Below are positions 18,520-27,784 of a stretch of 64,000 bases of DNA, one piece after another. The translations under genes were made by a program, and so were the position numbers. Source of the DNA: Cohnella sp. SGD-V74 (GTDB taxonomy: Bacteria > Bacillota > Bacilli > Paenibacillales > Paenibacillaceae); contig NZ_PVYW01000005.1 of NCBI RefSeq assembly GCF_003001675.1, positions 1 to 64,000 of the forward strand, read 5' to 3'. The notes under the pieces are model-generated. The model ran no database searches. It was not told where the DNA came from and saw only the letters and a program-made list of their open reading frames with translations. How positions within the stretch are numbered: position 1 is the first letter of the stretch; each line of letters begins with the position of its first letter.

Positions 18520-19431
18520 GTGGCGAGCGCGGATGTGGAAAAAAGCAGTTACAGCGGGTTCGAGCGATTTCTCTTTTTTATTACCCCGATTTTGTTTACT
18601 GCGGTGCTGCTCGGCGTGCTGCTGTTGATGTTCAACGCGGACTGGCGCAACGCGGCGCTGGAGATCGGCAACAAAATTCCGGTCGTTCGGTCGATTCTGC
18701 CGAACCCGGACACTCCGCCGGCGCCGGGAGCGCAGACGGACGAGACGCTGTCGGTGAACAACGCCAAAGCGAAAATAGACGAATTGAACGCGCTTCTCGC
18801 GGATCGTGAAACCGCTCTGCGTCAGGCGACGGCGCTCGGCGAAGAGCAGAAGAAGAAACTGGACGAGCTGCAGTTGAAGCTGGATGAGCTGACGAAAGCT
18901 GACGAGGAGCGCACGATTACGGGCGAAGCGTATCAGTCTCGCATCAAGGGGCTCGCGAACATGTACGGCAAGATGACGCCCAGCAAGGCGGCTCCGATTC
19001 TCGAAAGCATGACGCTGGAGGAGTCGGCTCTCGTGCTCGGCGCGATGACCGAAACCGAACGCGGCCGCGTGCTGGAGCGCATGACTCCGAAGAAGGCGGC
19101 CGACGTGACGATGAAGCTGAAAGACGCGGAGACGGTCGACGATCGCGAGATCGCGGCGCTGCAATCGCGGATCAAGGAGCTCGAGAACAGTCCGGCCGAT
19201 ACGTCCTCCGCGCTGGACACAGCGGAATTGAATCGCACCTTCTCCGGCATGGAGCCGAAGAAAGCGGCCGAACTGCTGCTGCAGATGGCAACGACGACCC
19301 AGAGCAAAGCCTTGCGAATCTTGGACGCTTTGGACAACGACGCACGCGCCAAGGTGCTGAACGAACTGTCCACGTTGGACAAGAAAACCGCGGCGAATTT
19401 GATCAGCAAGCTGATGCCGGCTAATCCGTAA
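18520..19431 (+). CDS. MotE-like flagellar protein with MgtE N-domain repeats (YlxF position)
   Basis: This 303-residue protein has one N-terminal transmembrane helix (residues 14-35), a coiled coil (about 80-130) and a C-terminal region related to the MgtE N-terminal domain. The repeat element appears twice: MTPSKAAPILESMTLEES near 150 and MEPKKAAELLLQM near 246, with a third weaker MTPKKAADVTMKL between. It occupies the place of ylxF in B. subtilis. MotE of alpha-proteobacteria is a periplasmic chaperone for MotC; a similar role here is only inferred. GTG start at 18520. Confidence 0.75.
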   Translation: MASADVEKSSYSGFERFLFFITPILFTAVLLGVLLLMFNADWRNAALEIGNKIPVVRSILPNPDTPPAPGAQTDETLSVNNAKAKIDELNALLADRETALRQATALGEEQKKKLDELQLKLDELTKADEERTITGEAYQSRIKGLANMYGKMTPSKAAPILESMTLEESALVLGAMTETERGRVLERMTPKKAADVTMKLKDAETVDDREIAALQSRIKELENSPADTSSALDTAELNRTFSGMEPKKAAELLLQMATTTQSKALRILDALDNDARAKVLNELSTLDKKTAANLISKLMPANP

Positions 19432-19465
19432 CGGATCGACTTTTGCGAAAGGAGGTGAAAACAAG

Positions 19466-20902
19466 ATGAACATGATGATTTCATCCGCGCCCTCCGCGGC
19501 CGGCAAAGCGTTGGCTTCGGTTACGGGCGGGGCTCAGGGCTCGCCGGAAGGCGGCAACGGCTTCGCAGGCGCTCTCGTGCAGGCGATCGACGGAGGCGGC
19601 AACGCTTCGGCGGCTTCGGGCGAAGGCGGCGGCAGCCTGTCCCTTCCCGTAGGTTTAACCGGTCTGATCGGAACGGTCGGAGCTTCGGGCGGCGAAAGCG
19701 AAACGCAGGACCTGCTGGCGCTGCTGGCGAACCTTGCGGAGCAGCTGGAGCAGTTGGATCAAGCGGGCGGAGAGCTTACGGCGGAAGCGCAGGAGCAACT
19801 CGCGGCTATGCTGTCCATGCTGCAAAGCTTGCTCGACCAGCTTCGCGCGGCTCAGCCGACGACGGATACGGCGCTTGCGGAGACGAGCGATGCCGGGCAG
19901 ACGGTGGACGTCGCGTTGAACACGCAGCTGTCCAAGCCTCTCGTGCAATCTCTTCGCGAAGTCGTGAAGCAGTTGAGCGAAGCCGTCGCATCCGGGAAAG
20001 ACGCGCCAGAGCAAACCACGGCGTTTGCCGGACAAATCAAAGCTGCGCTGGATACGTTGACGTCGATTACTGCGGCTTCCGCTGCGGCGAACGCGGCGAA
20101 GACGGGCGAGGCCGAACAAGGCAAAGCGACCGGCAAAACGGACAACGTTCCGACCGCCGAAGGCGCTGTCGCCAAGGAAGCTTCCGCCCAGGCAGCTTCG
20201 TCCCAGGAGGTCCGCCGACCTGCGCAGGCGCTGCGCGACCCGGTATGGCGCTTTCAAGTGGCCTCCGATGCGGAAACTTCCGAGACGAAGGCCCAGACGG
20301 CCTCGGCAGCGCTCGATACGGCGGAACAGACGACTTCTTCGGAATCCAGGCCGGTATGGACGCTGCTGCAGAATGATCGGCTAGCGGGCGGGGAAGCCGC
20401 GGCGGCCAAGCCTGCGGCGCCGGTGCCGACTCCGGTTCCGGTTCAGCAATTCGCCGATCAGATGGGCAAATACCTGGTCAAGCAGTTCCAACTGACGCAA
20501 GGAAACGGCATCTCCGAAGCGAAGCTGACGCTGACTCCGCAGCATCTCGGACAAGTGGACATTCGCATCGTAATGAACAACGGCGTGCTGACCGCGCAGT
20601 TCATCGCGGACAATCCGGCCGCCAAGGAACTGCTGGAAAATCAGATGGCTCAGCTCAGAGCATCGCTGAACGGACAAGGATTGCAGGTAGAACGGCTTGA
20701 GGTCGTTCAGCAATCTTCGGCTTCCGGCGGAACGACGTTCGAGCAGCAGGAGCACCGGAATTCGAACTCCGGCAGAGAGGGAAGCTCCGACGGACGGAAC
20801 GGGGACGATGCCAACGAAGATTCCGTATTCGCGGCCGAACTGGAGCGCAACTCTTCGCTGAAGGAGATCGGTTACGGAAGCTCGATTAACGTGACCGCGT
20901 AA
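19466..20902 (+). CDS. fliK: Flagellar hook-length control protein FliK
   Basis: FliK measures hook length and switches export specificity. It has 478 residues: a long low-complexity Ala/Gln/Glu/Thr-rich ruler (about 1-300), then the conserved C-terminal domain, ISEAKLTLTPQHLGQVDIRI followed by GLQVERLEV. The composition and order are typical. AAAGGAGGTGA at 19449-19459 is a strong ribosome site. Confidence 0.93.
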   Translation: MNMMISSAPSAAGKALASVTGGAQGSPEGGNGFAGALVQAIDGGGNASAASGEGGGSLSLPVGLTGLIGTVGASGGESETQDLLALLANLAEQLEQLDQAGGELTAEAQEQLAAMLSMLQSLLDQLRAAQPTTDTALAETSDAGQTVDVALNTQLSKPLVQSLREVVKQLSEAVASGKDAPEQTTAFAGQIKAALDTLTSITAASAAANAAKTGEAEQGKATGKTDNVPTAEGAVAKEASAQAASSQEVRRPAQALRDPVWRFQVASDAETSETKAQTASAALDTAEQTTSSESRPVWTLLQNDRLAGGEAAAAKPAAPVPTPVPVQQFADQMGKYLVKQFQLTQGNGISEAKLTLTPQHLGQVDIRIVMNNGVLTAQFIADNPAAKELLENQMAQLRASLNGQGLQVERLEVVQQSSASGGTTFEQQEHRNSNSGREGSSDGRNGDDANEDSVFAAELERNSSLKEIGYGSSINVTA

Positions 20903-20928
20903 CTTCGAAGCAAGAGGAGGTGAGTGAA

Positions 20929-21420
20929 ATGGCTGACAGTGTCGGCACGAAAAACATTTGGCCGTACTATTCCTCCCAGAACGTACAGGCCGCGGCCAGG
21001 GAACCGGTCAAGCAGCTTGGCAAAGACGAGTTCCTGCAAATTCTTGTAACGCAGCTTCGCTACCAAGATCCGATGCAGCCGATGCAAGATAAGGAATTCA
21101 TCGCCCAGATGGCGCAATTCTCGTCCTTGGAGCAGATGATGAACATGACCAAGGAGATTACGGCGCTGAAGCAGTCGGCCGGAATGGCTACCGGACTCAT
21201 CGGCAAACAGATCGAGTGGTATGCGGACAACGTCGAAGAGGGCGGGCAAAGCGTCGTGCAGAGAGGCACGGTCGACTCGATCATCTGGACGGGCGGCGTG
21301 CAGTATGCTCAGATCGGTGATCTAGCGGTTCCGATCGACAAGATTATCTCCATCTCCGAACCTTCCGCGGAAGAAGGCGGAAACGGCGAGAGCCAGCCGG
21401 AGGTGACGGGAGATGAATAA
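20929..21420 (+). CDS. flgD: Flagellar hook-cap assembly protein FlgD
   Basis: FlgD caps the growing hook. It has 163 residues, with the signature LGKDEFLQILVTQLRYQDPM and FIAQMAQFSSLEQM in the first half. The C-terminal FlgD Ig-like part is short, as in Bacillus. ATG 20929 lies 8 nt after AGGAGG; the GTG at 20920 is part of that site. The end overlaps the next gene by 8 nt. Confidence 0.94.
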   Translation: MADSVGTKNIWPYYSSQNVQAAAREPVKQLGKDEFLQILVTQLRYQDPMQPMQDKEFIAQMAQFSSLEQMMNMTKEITALKQSAGMATGLIGKQIEWYADNVEEGGQSVVQRGTVDSIIWTGGVQYAQIGDLAVPIDKIISISEPSAEEGGNGESQPEVTGDE

Positions 21421-21799
21421 CCCGATGCTCGTCGGGCATCTGACGACGGGGCGTACGGGCCCGATTCAAGGCCACAGGCCGCCGGATCGGAACAGGCAGG
21501 CCGACTCCGAAGGAGTATCCTTCAAGGAGCTGCTCAGCCAGCAGCAGTTGAAGTTCAGCCATCACGCGGAGCAGCGTCTGCAGCAGAGAGGCATTCGATT
21601 GCAGCCGGATCAGCTTGAGCGAATCGCCAACGCGGTCGATCAGGCGGCAGCCAAAGGAGCCAAAGATTCCTTGGTGCTGTTCCAGGACATCGCTATGATC
21701 GTCAGCGTGCCAAACCGAACCGTCGTAACCGCGATGGACGGCCATTCGATGAGAGAGCACATTTTCACCCAAATCGACAGTGCCGTCGTCGTCAGCTAA
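21413..21799 (+). CDS. Flagellar operon protein (small family between flgD and hook gene)
   Basis: This 128-residue protein has an N-terminal basic/polar part and a conserved half, FSHHAEQRLQQRGIRLQPDQ with VSVPNRTVVTAMDG. It matches the small flagellar-operon family (TIGR02530-type) usually found between flgD and flgE/flgG in Firmicutes. Its molecular role is not established. It overlaps flgD by 8 nt. Confidence 0.8.
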   Translation: MNNPMLVGHLTTGRTGPIQGHRPPDRNRQADSEGVSFKELLSQQQLKFSHHAEQRLQQRGIRLQPDQLERIANAVDQAAAKGAKDSLVLFQDIAMIVSVPNRTVVTAMDGHSMREHIFTQIDSAVVVS

Positions 21800-21888
21800 C
21801 GTACTACAGGGCCGGTCCTGCAAAGGAAGCCCGCAGCCGCCGACCGATTGAAGCGGCTTAATCCCACCTTAATGGAGGTAGGCATTAC

Positions 21889-22710
21889 ATGTTGCGTTCT
21901 ATGTATTCCGGCGTATCCGGAATGAGAGGGTTCCAAACGAAGCTCGACGTTATCGGCAACAACATCGCGAACGTGAACACGGTCGGTTTCAAAGCGGGCC
22001 GCGTTATGTTCAAGGACATTCTGAGCCAATCGATGTCGGGCGTGACCGCATCGGTCGAAGGCGAGCAAGGCGGCGTCAACGCCAAGCAGATCGGCCTCGG
22101 CGTTACCGTAGCCGCGATCGATACGCTTCACACGCCGGGCAGCGCGATGACGACAAGCAAGCCGACCGACCTGCGCATCGACGGCGACGGATTTTTCGCC
22201 GTCAGCCCGGGGGGAGACGGAGAGACGATGTACTTGACCCGTGCCGGCAACTTCGATCTGGATGCGAATCGCCAGCTCGTTAACGCCGACGGTATGTTCG
22301 TATTGGATTCGGGCGGGGGAATTATTCAGCTCGACGCGGAAGTGACGGCGTTCTCGATCTCCCAGACCGGTGAGATCATAGCTATTGGAGCGGACGGACT
22401 GGCTGAGCCGACCGGAATATTTATTGCCGTAACGGTCGTATCCAATCCCGGCGGTCTGGAGAAGGTTGGCGGAAACCTGTACCGGATGACGCCGAACGCC
22501 AATCCTGAAGGAGAACTGGAACTGGGTCAAGCAGCGGATCCTGAGACTGGCTCCGGCTCGATCATCTCCGGCCAGCTTGAAATGTCCAACGTCGACTTGA
22601 CGAACGAGTTTACGGAAATGATCGTCGCCCAGCGCGGTTTCCAATCGAACTCGAGAATCATTACGACATCCGACGAAATTCTGCAAGAAGTCGTGAACCT
22701 GAAACGGTAA
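21889..22710 (+). CDS. flgG: Flagellar hook/rod protein, FlgG/FlgE family
   Basis: This is an axial hook/rod-family protein of 273 residues. It starts LRSMYSGVSGMRGFQTKLDV and has the NNIANVNTVGFKA motif, the D1 motif RIDGDGFFAV and the C-terminal SNVDLTNEFTEMIVAQRGF. In B. subtilis the gene at this position (once called flgG) encodes the hook protein FlgE, so the product may be the hook. Length (264 in B. subtilis) does not decide it. Confidence 0.88.
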   Translation: MLRSMYSGVSGMRGFQTKLDVIGNNIANVNTVGFKAGRVMFKDILSQSMSGVTASVEGEQGGVNAKQIGLGVTVAAIDTLHTPGSAMTTSKPTDLRIDGDGFFAVSPGGDGETMYLTRAGNFDLDANRQLVNADGMFVLDSGGGIIQLDAEVTAFSISQTGEIIAIGADGLAEPTGIFIAVTVVSNPGGLEKVGGNLYRMTPNANPEGELELGQAADPETGSGSIISGQLEMSNVDLTNEFTEMIVAQRGFQSNSRIITTSDEILQEVVNLKR

Positions 22711-22771
22711 TTGATCTCCTGTCGGGGAAGGGCTGAGGCCCTTCTTCCGGCAGTCTGGGGGAGGCCCAGTT

Positions 22772-23005
22772 ATGATTCAAGTGACGCGCCTGAACGGCAC
22801 GAAGCTTCATCTCAACGCTTTGCTGATCGAGACGGTGGAAGAGACGCCGGACACGATCATTACGCTTACGACAGGAAGAAAGTTCATTGTGATCGAAAAT
22901 TCTTCGGATGTAATCCGGGCGATCCGGCATTACTTACGCAGTATCGGCGTGTTGGCGGCGGTCACAGGCCCCGCGGACCCGCAATCGGAGGGAGCTACGT
23001 CATGA
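22772..23005 (+). CDS. swrD: FlbD/SwrD family flagellar protein
   Basis: A 77-residue protein of the FlbD family begins MIQVTRLNGTKLHLNALLIE and includes DTIITLTTGRKFIV. In B. subtilis the equivalent SwrD raises flagellar torque, probably through the stators. It lies between the hook gene and fliL, as there. Its end overlaps fliL by ATGA. Confidence 0.88.
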   Translation: MIQVTRLNGTKLHLNALLIETVEETPDTIITLTTGRKFIVIENSSDVIRAIRHYLRSIGVLAAVTGPADPQSEGATS

Positions 23006-23481
23006 GAAAATTGTTGCCATGGCTCGTTTCGCTATTATTGGCGATTACGTTGATTGTTGTTGTCACGTTCTACTTCTGGAACAATCTGTTCGGGGACAAG
23101 AAGAAGGATCCCGAACAGGCCGCCAAGGAAGTGGCAGAGAACGTGCAGCTGGAGCCAATATCTGCGGATGAAATGGTTAAAGTCACATCCGAATTAATTG
23201 ATATCAGTACGAATCTTGCGGACACGGACTACGTGGTCAAAATCAGCTTCTCGTTCCAGTTCGACAGCGAAAAGGCGAAAGAAGAGTTCGACAAGATCAA
23301 GGAGAACGAAATCAAGCCGATCGTCAACCGCGCGCTGTGGGTCATGACCCCGGAGGAAATGAGCGGAACGAAAGGCAAGGACCAGCTGGCCGCGGGCTTG
23401 ATCAACTCGATCAACGCCGTCATTACCGAAGGCAAGCTGCTTAAAGTCGGAATTAAAGGATTTGTTATGACTCCTATCTAA
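23002..23481 (+). CDS. fliL: Flagellar basal body-associated protein FliL
   Basis: FliL is a single-pass membrane protein that surrounds and stabilises stators. It has 159 residues: a transmembrane helix at about 6-28 (PWLVSLLLAITLIVVVTFYF), an acidic linker, and the stomatin-like FliL domain ending KLLKVGIKGFVMTPI. The start ATG 23002 overlaps the swrD stop by four bases. Confidence 0.93.
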   Translation: MRKLLPWLVSLLLAITLIVVVTFYFWNNLFGDKKKDPEQAAKEVAENVQLEPISADEMVKVTSELIDISTNLADTDYVVKISFSFQFDSEKAKEEFDKIKENEIKPIVNRALWVMTPEEMSGTKGKDQLAAGLINSINAVITEGKLLKVGIKGFVMTPI

Positions 23482-23561
23482 TATAGAAGTAGTCCGGAAC
23501 ATCAGTTAGGCCAGCGGTTCGAGAGATCGTTCCGCCGAGGCTCGAGAAAGGGGTGAGAGAT

Positions 23562-24563
23562 TTGGTAGATGTACTGTCGCAGAATGAGATAGACGCGTTG
23601 CTCGCGGCGCTGTCGTCGGGCGAGATGGATGCGGAAGAGCTCAAGAAAGAGGATACGCAGAAAAAGGTTCGCGCCTATGATTTCAAACGCGCGACCCGCT
23701 TTTCCAAGGACCACATTCGCAGCTTGACCCGGATCCACGAGAACTTCGCAAGATATTTAACGACTTATTTCTCCGCTCAGCTTCGAACGTTCGTCCAAAT
23801 CAGCGTCGTTCAAGTCGAGCAGCTGCCTTACGACGAATTTATCCGCTCCATCCCCAAGATGACGATTCTGAACATCTTCGAGGCGGAGCCGCTGGAAGGC
23901 CGAATGGTTCTGGAAGTACATCCCAACGTCGCTTTCGCGATGCTGGACAGACTGCTCGGCGGAGGCGGAAGCGCTCCGAGCAAGATCGGCGCCCTGACGG
24001 AAATCGAAACGATCATCATGGAGAAAATATTCAACCGCGCCCTCGACAGCTTGCAGGAAGCCTGGAAGACGATGATCGATATGCAGCCGCGTCTGGAAGG
24101 ACTGGAGACGAATCCGCAGTTCATGCAGATCGTATCCCCCAACGAGACGATCGCTCTGATCTCGCTCAGCACGAAAATCGGCGAGACGACGGGGATGATC
24201 AACCTGTGTATTCCCCATGTCGTCATCGAACCGATCATGCCGAGACTGTCCGTTCACCACTGGTTCGTGTCGCAGAAGAAGACGCGAGCCCCCGAGGAGC
24301 AGCAAATTCTCGAGCAACGGGTGCATAAAGCGAAGCTGCCGATTATCGCCGAGTTGGGCTCCTCGCACATTTCCGTCCAGGAGTTTCTCAATTTGGCGGT
24401 CGGAGACGTCATTACGCTGACCCGTCAAACGACGGACGGTCTTGAGGTCAAGGTCGGGGACAACGTGAAGTTTATCGCCAGTCCGGGCACGCTGCGAGAC
24501 AAAATGGCGATTCAAATCCAAGAGATCGTCAGCGAAGGAGTAGATGAAATCAATGACGAGTAA
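23562..24563 (+). CDS. fliM: Flagellar motor switch protein FliM
   Basis: FliM binds phosphorylated CheY and sets rotation direction. It has 333 residues, with the N-terminal CheY-binding peptide VLSQNEIDALL, the middle CheC-like domain, and the C-terminal SpoA domain. TTG 23562 is preferred because AAGGGGTGAG lies just before it and the length matches B. subtilis. GTG 23553 would add three residues. Its 3' end overlaps fliY by 20 nt. Confidence 0.93.
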   Translation: MVDVLSQNEIDALLAALSSGEMDAEELKKEDTQKKVRAYDFKRATRFSKDHIRSLTRIHENFARYLTTYFSAQLRTFVQISVVQVEQLPYDEFIRSIPKMTILNIFEAEPLEGRMVLEVHPNVAFAMLDRLLGGGGSAPSKIGALTEIETIIMEKIFNRALDSLQEAWKTMIDMQPRLEGLETNPQFMQIVSPNETIALISLSTKIGETTGMINLCIPHVVIEPIMPRLSVHHWFVSQKKTRAPEEQQILEQRVHKAKLPIIAELGSSHISVQEFLNLAVGDVITLTRQTTDGLEVKVGDNVKFIASPGTLRDKMAIQIQEIVSEGVDEINDE

Positions 24564-25779
24564 AGATTACTTATCCCAGGAGGAGATCGACGCCCTGCTG
24601 AACCAGTCTTCCGGCGGGGGAGATGCTCCCGCGGCGGCGGAAGCGTCGCAGTCGATCGACGATTACCTGACTCCGCTCGAACAGGACGCCCTTGGGGAGA
24701 TCGGCAATATCACGTTCGGAAGCGCGGCAACGGCGCTGTCGACGCTGCTCGGCAAGAAGGTCGACATTACGACCCCTACCGTGTCCGCGATCGTCAGAGA
24801 CAAGTTCGAATCCGAGTTTCCGAAGCCTCACGTGGCGGTTCACGTCAGCTATGTAGAAGGGTTCGAAGGGATTAATTCCCTCGTGATCAAGTCCCACGAC
24901 GCGCAAGTCATCGCCGATCTGATGCTGGGCGGCGAAGGCAACGTGACGACGGAGGAATTGAACGAAATCCACATTAGCGCCGTACAGGAAGCGATGAACC
25001 AGATGATGGGCTCGTCCGCGACCTCGATGTCGACGATTTTCAACCGGATGGTCAACATTTCCCCTCCGGGCATCGACATTATGGACGTTAAGAACAATTC
25101 AGGCGTCTCAAACTTGCCGCAGGAGAATATTTTCGTTAAGATCTCCTTCCGGCTGAAGATCGGAGACTTGATCGATTCCTCGATCATGCAGCTGCTGACG
25201 GTCCCGTTCGCCAAGGAACTGGTGAGTTCGTTGATGGGGGGCGCATCGTCGGAGCCGGCGCCTGCTCCGCAGCCTGCAGCGCAACCCGGGCCTCAGCCGG
25301 CGCCGCCCGCACAGCCGTCCTACTCCGCGCCGCCGGCACACACGCCGCCGCCGCAGGCGCATCAAGCGCCTCCGATGGGCGCCGTGCCGCCCGGCTACGG
25401 AGCTCCGATGCCAAGCTATCCGCAGACGCTCGGCGGCGGAGGCGGCATGAACCGGAACGTGAACGTCAATCCGGTTCAATTCGCCAACTTCCAGGGCGGC
25501 GGATACGCGCAGGCGGACGAAACGAATCTTAATCTGCTGCTCGATATTCCTCTGAAAGTCACAGTGGAGCTCGGGCGTACGAAGAAGCAGATTAAGGATA
25601 TTTTGGAACTGTCCCAGGGCTCTATTATCGAGCTGGACAAGCTGGCCGGCGAACCCGTCGACATCTTGGTTAACAACAAATTGATCGCCAAAGGCGAAGT
25701 CGTTGTCATTGACGAGAACTTCGGGGTACGCGTTACCGATATCGTCAGTCAATGGGATCGCGTCCAAAAAATCCAATAA
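24544..25779 (+). CDS. fliY: Flagellar motor switch phosphatase FliY
   Basis: FliY is the Gram-positive FliN counterpart that also dephosphorylates CheY-P. It has 411 residues: an N-terminal CheY-binding peptide (YLSQEEIDALLNQ), a CheC-like domain with both active-site helices (GEIGNITFGSAATALS and VQEAMNQMMGSSATSMS), a Pro/Ala-rich linker (about 233-310) and a C-terminal FliN domain (LDIPLKVTVELGRTKKQIKD). ATG 24553 is an alternative start. Confidence 0.94.
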   Translation: MKSMTSKDYLSQEEIDALLNQSSGGGDAPAAAEASQSIDDYLTPLEQDALGEIGNITFGSAATALSTLLGKKVDITTPTVSAIVRDKFESEFPKPHVAVHVSYVEGFEGINSLVIKSHDAQVIADLMLGGEGNVTTEELNEIHISAVQEAMNQMMGSSATSMSTIFNRMVNISPPGIDIMDVKNNSGVSNLPQENIFVKISFRLKIGDLIDSSIMQLLTVPFAKELVSSLMGGASSEPAPAPQPAAQPGPQPAPPAQPSYSAPPAHTPPPQAHQAPPMGAVPPGYGAPMPSYPQTLGGGGGMNRNVNVNPVQFANFQGGGYAQADETNLNLLLDIPLKVTVELGRTKKQIKDILELSQGSIIELDKLAGEPVDILVNNKLIAKGEVVVIDENFGVRVTDIVSQWDRVQKIQ

Positions 25780-25800
25780 GCTAATCGGGAGGAAACAGAA

Positions 25801-26163
25801 ATGGCAAACCGCATTCTCATCGTTGACGACGCAGCATTCATGCGCATGATGATCCGCGATATTTTAACGAAAAACGGGTACGAGGTCGTAGGGGAAGCGC
25901 AAGACGGAGCGCAAGCCATCGAGAAATATAAAGATTTGAATCCGGATCTGATCACGATGGACATTACGATGCCCGAGATGGACGGCATCGCGGCGCTTAA
26001 GGAGATCCGCAAGCTCGATTCCAACGCCAAAGTCATCATGTGTTCGGCCATGGGCCAGCAGGCGATGGTCATCGACGCCATCCAAGCCGGAGCCAAAGAC
26101 TTTATCGTTAAGCCGTTCCAAGCGGATCGGGTCATCGAAGCGATCAAGAAAACGCTGGGTTAA
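25801..26163 (+). CDS. cheY: Chemotaxis response regulator CheY
   Basis: CheY is the single-domain receiver that carries the signal from CheA to the flagellar switch. It has 120 residues with acidic pair Asp9-Asp10, phospho-acceptor Asp54 in LITMDITMP, Ser82 and Lys104 (FIVKPF). Strong GGAGG site upstream. Embedded between fliY and fliO, as in Bacillus. Confidence 0.96.
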   Translation: MANRILIVDDAAFMRMMIRDILTKNGYEVVGEAQDGAQAIEKYKDLNPDLITMDITMPEMDGIAALKEIRKLDSNAKVIMCSAMGQQAMVIDAIQAGAKDFIVKPFQADRVIEAIKKTLG

Positions 26164-26188
26164 CCCGGGGCGGGAGCGTTGAAGATTC

Positions 26189-26734
26189 ATGCGAACATAC
26201 GGGCTTGCCGATGAGTTGCCGGATACGTCGTCGCTAGGCTCGGTTTGGGATTTGATCCGGGTGCTCGTTGTCCTCGGACTGATCATCGGCTTGATCGTGC
26301 TCGTTTTGCGCTTCCTGGCGAAACGCAATCGCGGGTGGGGGATGAACCGCTCGCTGCGCTCGCTCGGAGGATATCCGCTGGGCACGAACAAGTCGATGCA
26401 GATCGTGGAATGGAATGGGCGGATCTACGTGCTCGGGGTCGGAGAGAATATTACGCTGCTGGAGTCGATCACGGACGCGGAGATCGTGGACGCTTTGCTG
26501 GCGGAGCATGAAGCCGGCATGGCCGACATGGGACCGGCGCTGCCCGATTGGCTTCGCAAATGGACGGAGCGCAACAAACCTCAGAGCGAGGACCTGGCCT
26601 CCACAACCGCCGGAGCCGATTCCAGCTTCGAGAAGTCGTTGGAAAACCGGCTCCGCGAGCTTTCCGAGAGAAGGCAGAAGGCGGAACAACTGCTGGAGGA
26701 TAACCGTTCTGAAGATCGGACAGATGAGCGATGA
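26189..26734 (+). CDS. fliO: Flagellar export membrane protein FliO (FliZ of Bacillus)
   Basis: FliO helps assemble the FliP/FliR export gate. It has 181 residues: one membrane helix (about 25-46, LIRVLVVLGLIIGLIVLVLR), a FliO domain (LRSLGGYPLGTNKSMQIVEW) and a charged C-terminal helix. No signal peptide is seen. The ribosome site for ATG 26189 is weak (GCGGGAG 13 nt away), so the start is less certain. Its end overlaps fliP by ATGA. Confidence 0.85.
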   Translation: MRTYGLADELPDTSSLGSVWDLIRVLVVLGLIIGLIVLVLRFLAKRNRGWGMNRSLRSLGGYPLGTNKSMQIVEWNGRIYVLGVGENITLLESITDAEIVDALLAEHEAGMADMGPALPDWLRKWTERNKPQSEDLASTTAGADSSFEKSLENRLRELSERRQKAEQLLEDNRSEDRTDER

Positions 26735-27477
26735 GAAAAAAAATCTTATATAGTTTCCTGACGTTGCAGGCTTTGCTGGTCGGGTTTCAGGCGTCCGCCT
26801 ATGCCGACCCCATTATCGGGGTAACGCTCGGCGACGGCTCGGAGCCGGTCGGCGCGTCCGCGTTGTCCTTGCTCTTGCTCATTACCGTGCTGAGCTTGGC
26901 TCCGGCCATTCTCGTGCTGATGACGAGCTTCACGAGAATCGTCATCGTGCTCGGGTTTGTGCGCACGTCGCTGGGCACGCAGCAGATGCCGCCCAACCAG
27001 GTATTGATCGGACTGGCGCTGTTCATGACGCTGTTCGTGATGGCTCCGACGATGTCGCAGGTGAACGAAACGGCTCTCAAGCCTTACTTGGCCGGCGAGA
27101 TCAGCCAGACGGACGCTCTGGAGAAGGCTGCCGTGCCGATGAAGGAGTTCATGTACAAGCATACGCGGGAGAAAGACCTGCTGCTGTTCATGAAGTACAC
27201 GAAAACCGAGAAGCCGGCAACGTATCAAGACATTCCGATGACCGTGCTCGTTCCGGCTTACGCCATTAGCGAATTGAAAACGGCATTCCAGATGGGCTTC
27301 ATGATCTTTATTCCGTTTCTCGTCATTGACATGGTCGTCGCCAGCACGCTGATGGCGATGGGGATGATGATGCTTCCGCCGATTATGATCTCGTTGCCTT
27401 TCAAGATTCTGCTCTTCGTGCTCGTGGACGGCTGGTATCTTGTCGTGAAGTCGCTGTTGACCAGCTTTAGTCCTTGA
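26731..27477 (+). CDS. fliP: Flagellar type III export gate protein FliP
   Basis: FliP is the main subunit of the export gate pore. It has 248 residues: a cleavable signal peptide (cut likely after ASAYA, about residue 25) and four membrane segments, with the signatures LVLMTSFTRIVIVLGFVR, GTQQMPPNQVLIGLALFMT and PFLVIDMVVASTLMAMGMMM. Coupled to fliO by a 4-nt overlap. Confidence 0.96.
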   Translation: MRKKILYSFLTLQALLVGFQASAYADPIIGVTLGDGSEPVGASALSLLLLITVLSLAPAILVLMTSFTRIVIVLGFVRTSLGTQQMPPNQVLIGLALFMTLFVMAPTMSQVNETALKPYLAGEISQTDALEKAAVPMKEFMYKHTREKDLLLFMKYTKTEKPATYQDIPMTVLVPAYAISELKTAFQMGFMIFIPFLVIDMVVASTLMAMGMMMLPPIMISLPFKILLFVLVDGWYLVVKSLLTSFSP

Positions 27478-27508
27478 ATCGGGCGTTCGAACGAGGGGGA
27501 AGAAGCCA

Positions 27509-27778
27509 ATGACATCGGAGTTTATTATCGGCCTTGCGGGCCAAGCGCTGTTTACCGTGCTGAAAGTAAGCGCGCCGATGCTGATCATCGCGCTTGTCGT
27601 AGGCCTCAGCGTCAGCATCTTTCAGGCGACGACGCAGATCCAGGAGCAGACGCTCGCCTTCGTCCCCAAGATCATCGCGGTTTTTCTCGCCTTGTTGATT
27701 TTCGGGCCGTGGATTTTGAACATTATGGTCGATTTCACGGCGCGCCTGTTAGGAAATTTGGAGAAGTACATTGGGTGA
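27509..27778 (+). CDS. fliQ: Flagellar type III export gate protein FliQ
   Basis: FliQ is a small gate subunit. It has 89 residues with two membrane helices and the motif LVVGLSVSIFQATTQIQEQT followed by LAFVPKI. Length equals that of B. subtilis FliQ. fliR begins 6 nt later. Confidence 0.95.
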   Translation: MTSEFIIGLAGQALFTVLKVSAPMLIIALVVGLSVSIFQATTQIQEQTLAFVPKIIAVFLALLIFGPWILNIMVDFTARLLGNLEKYIG

Positions 27779-27784
27779 CTTGAT

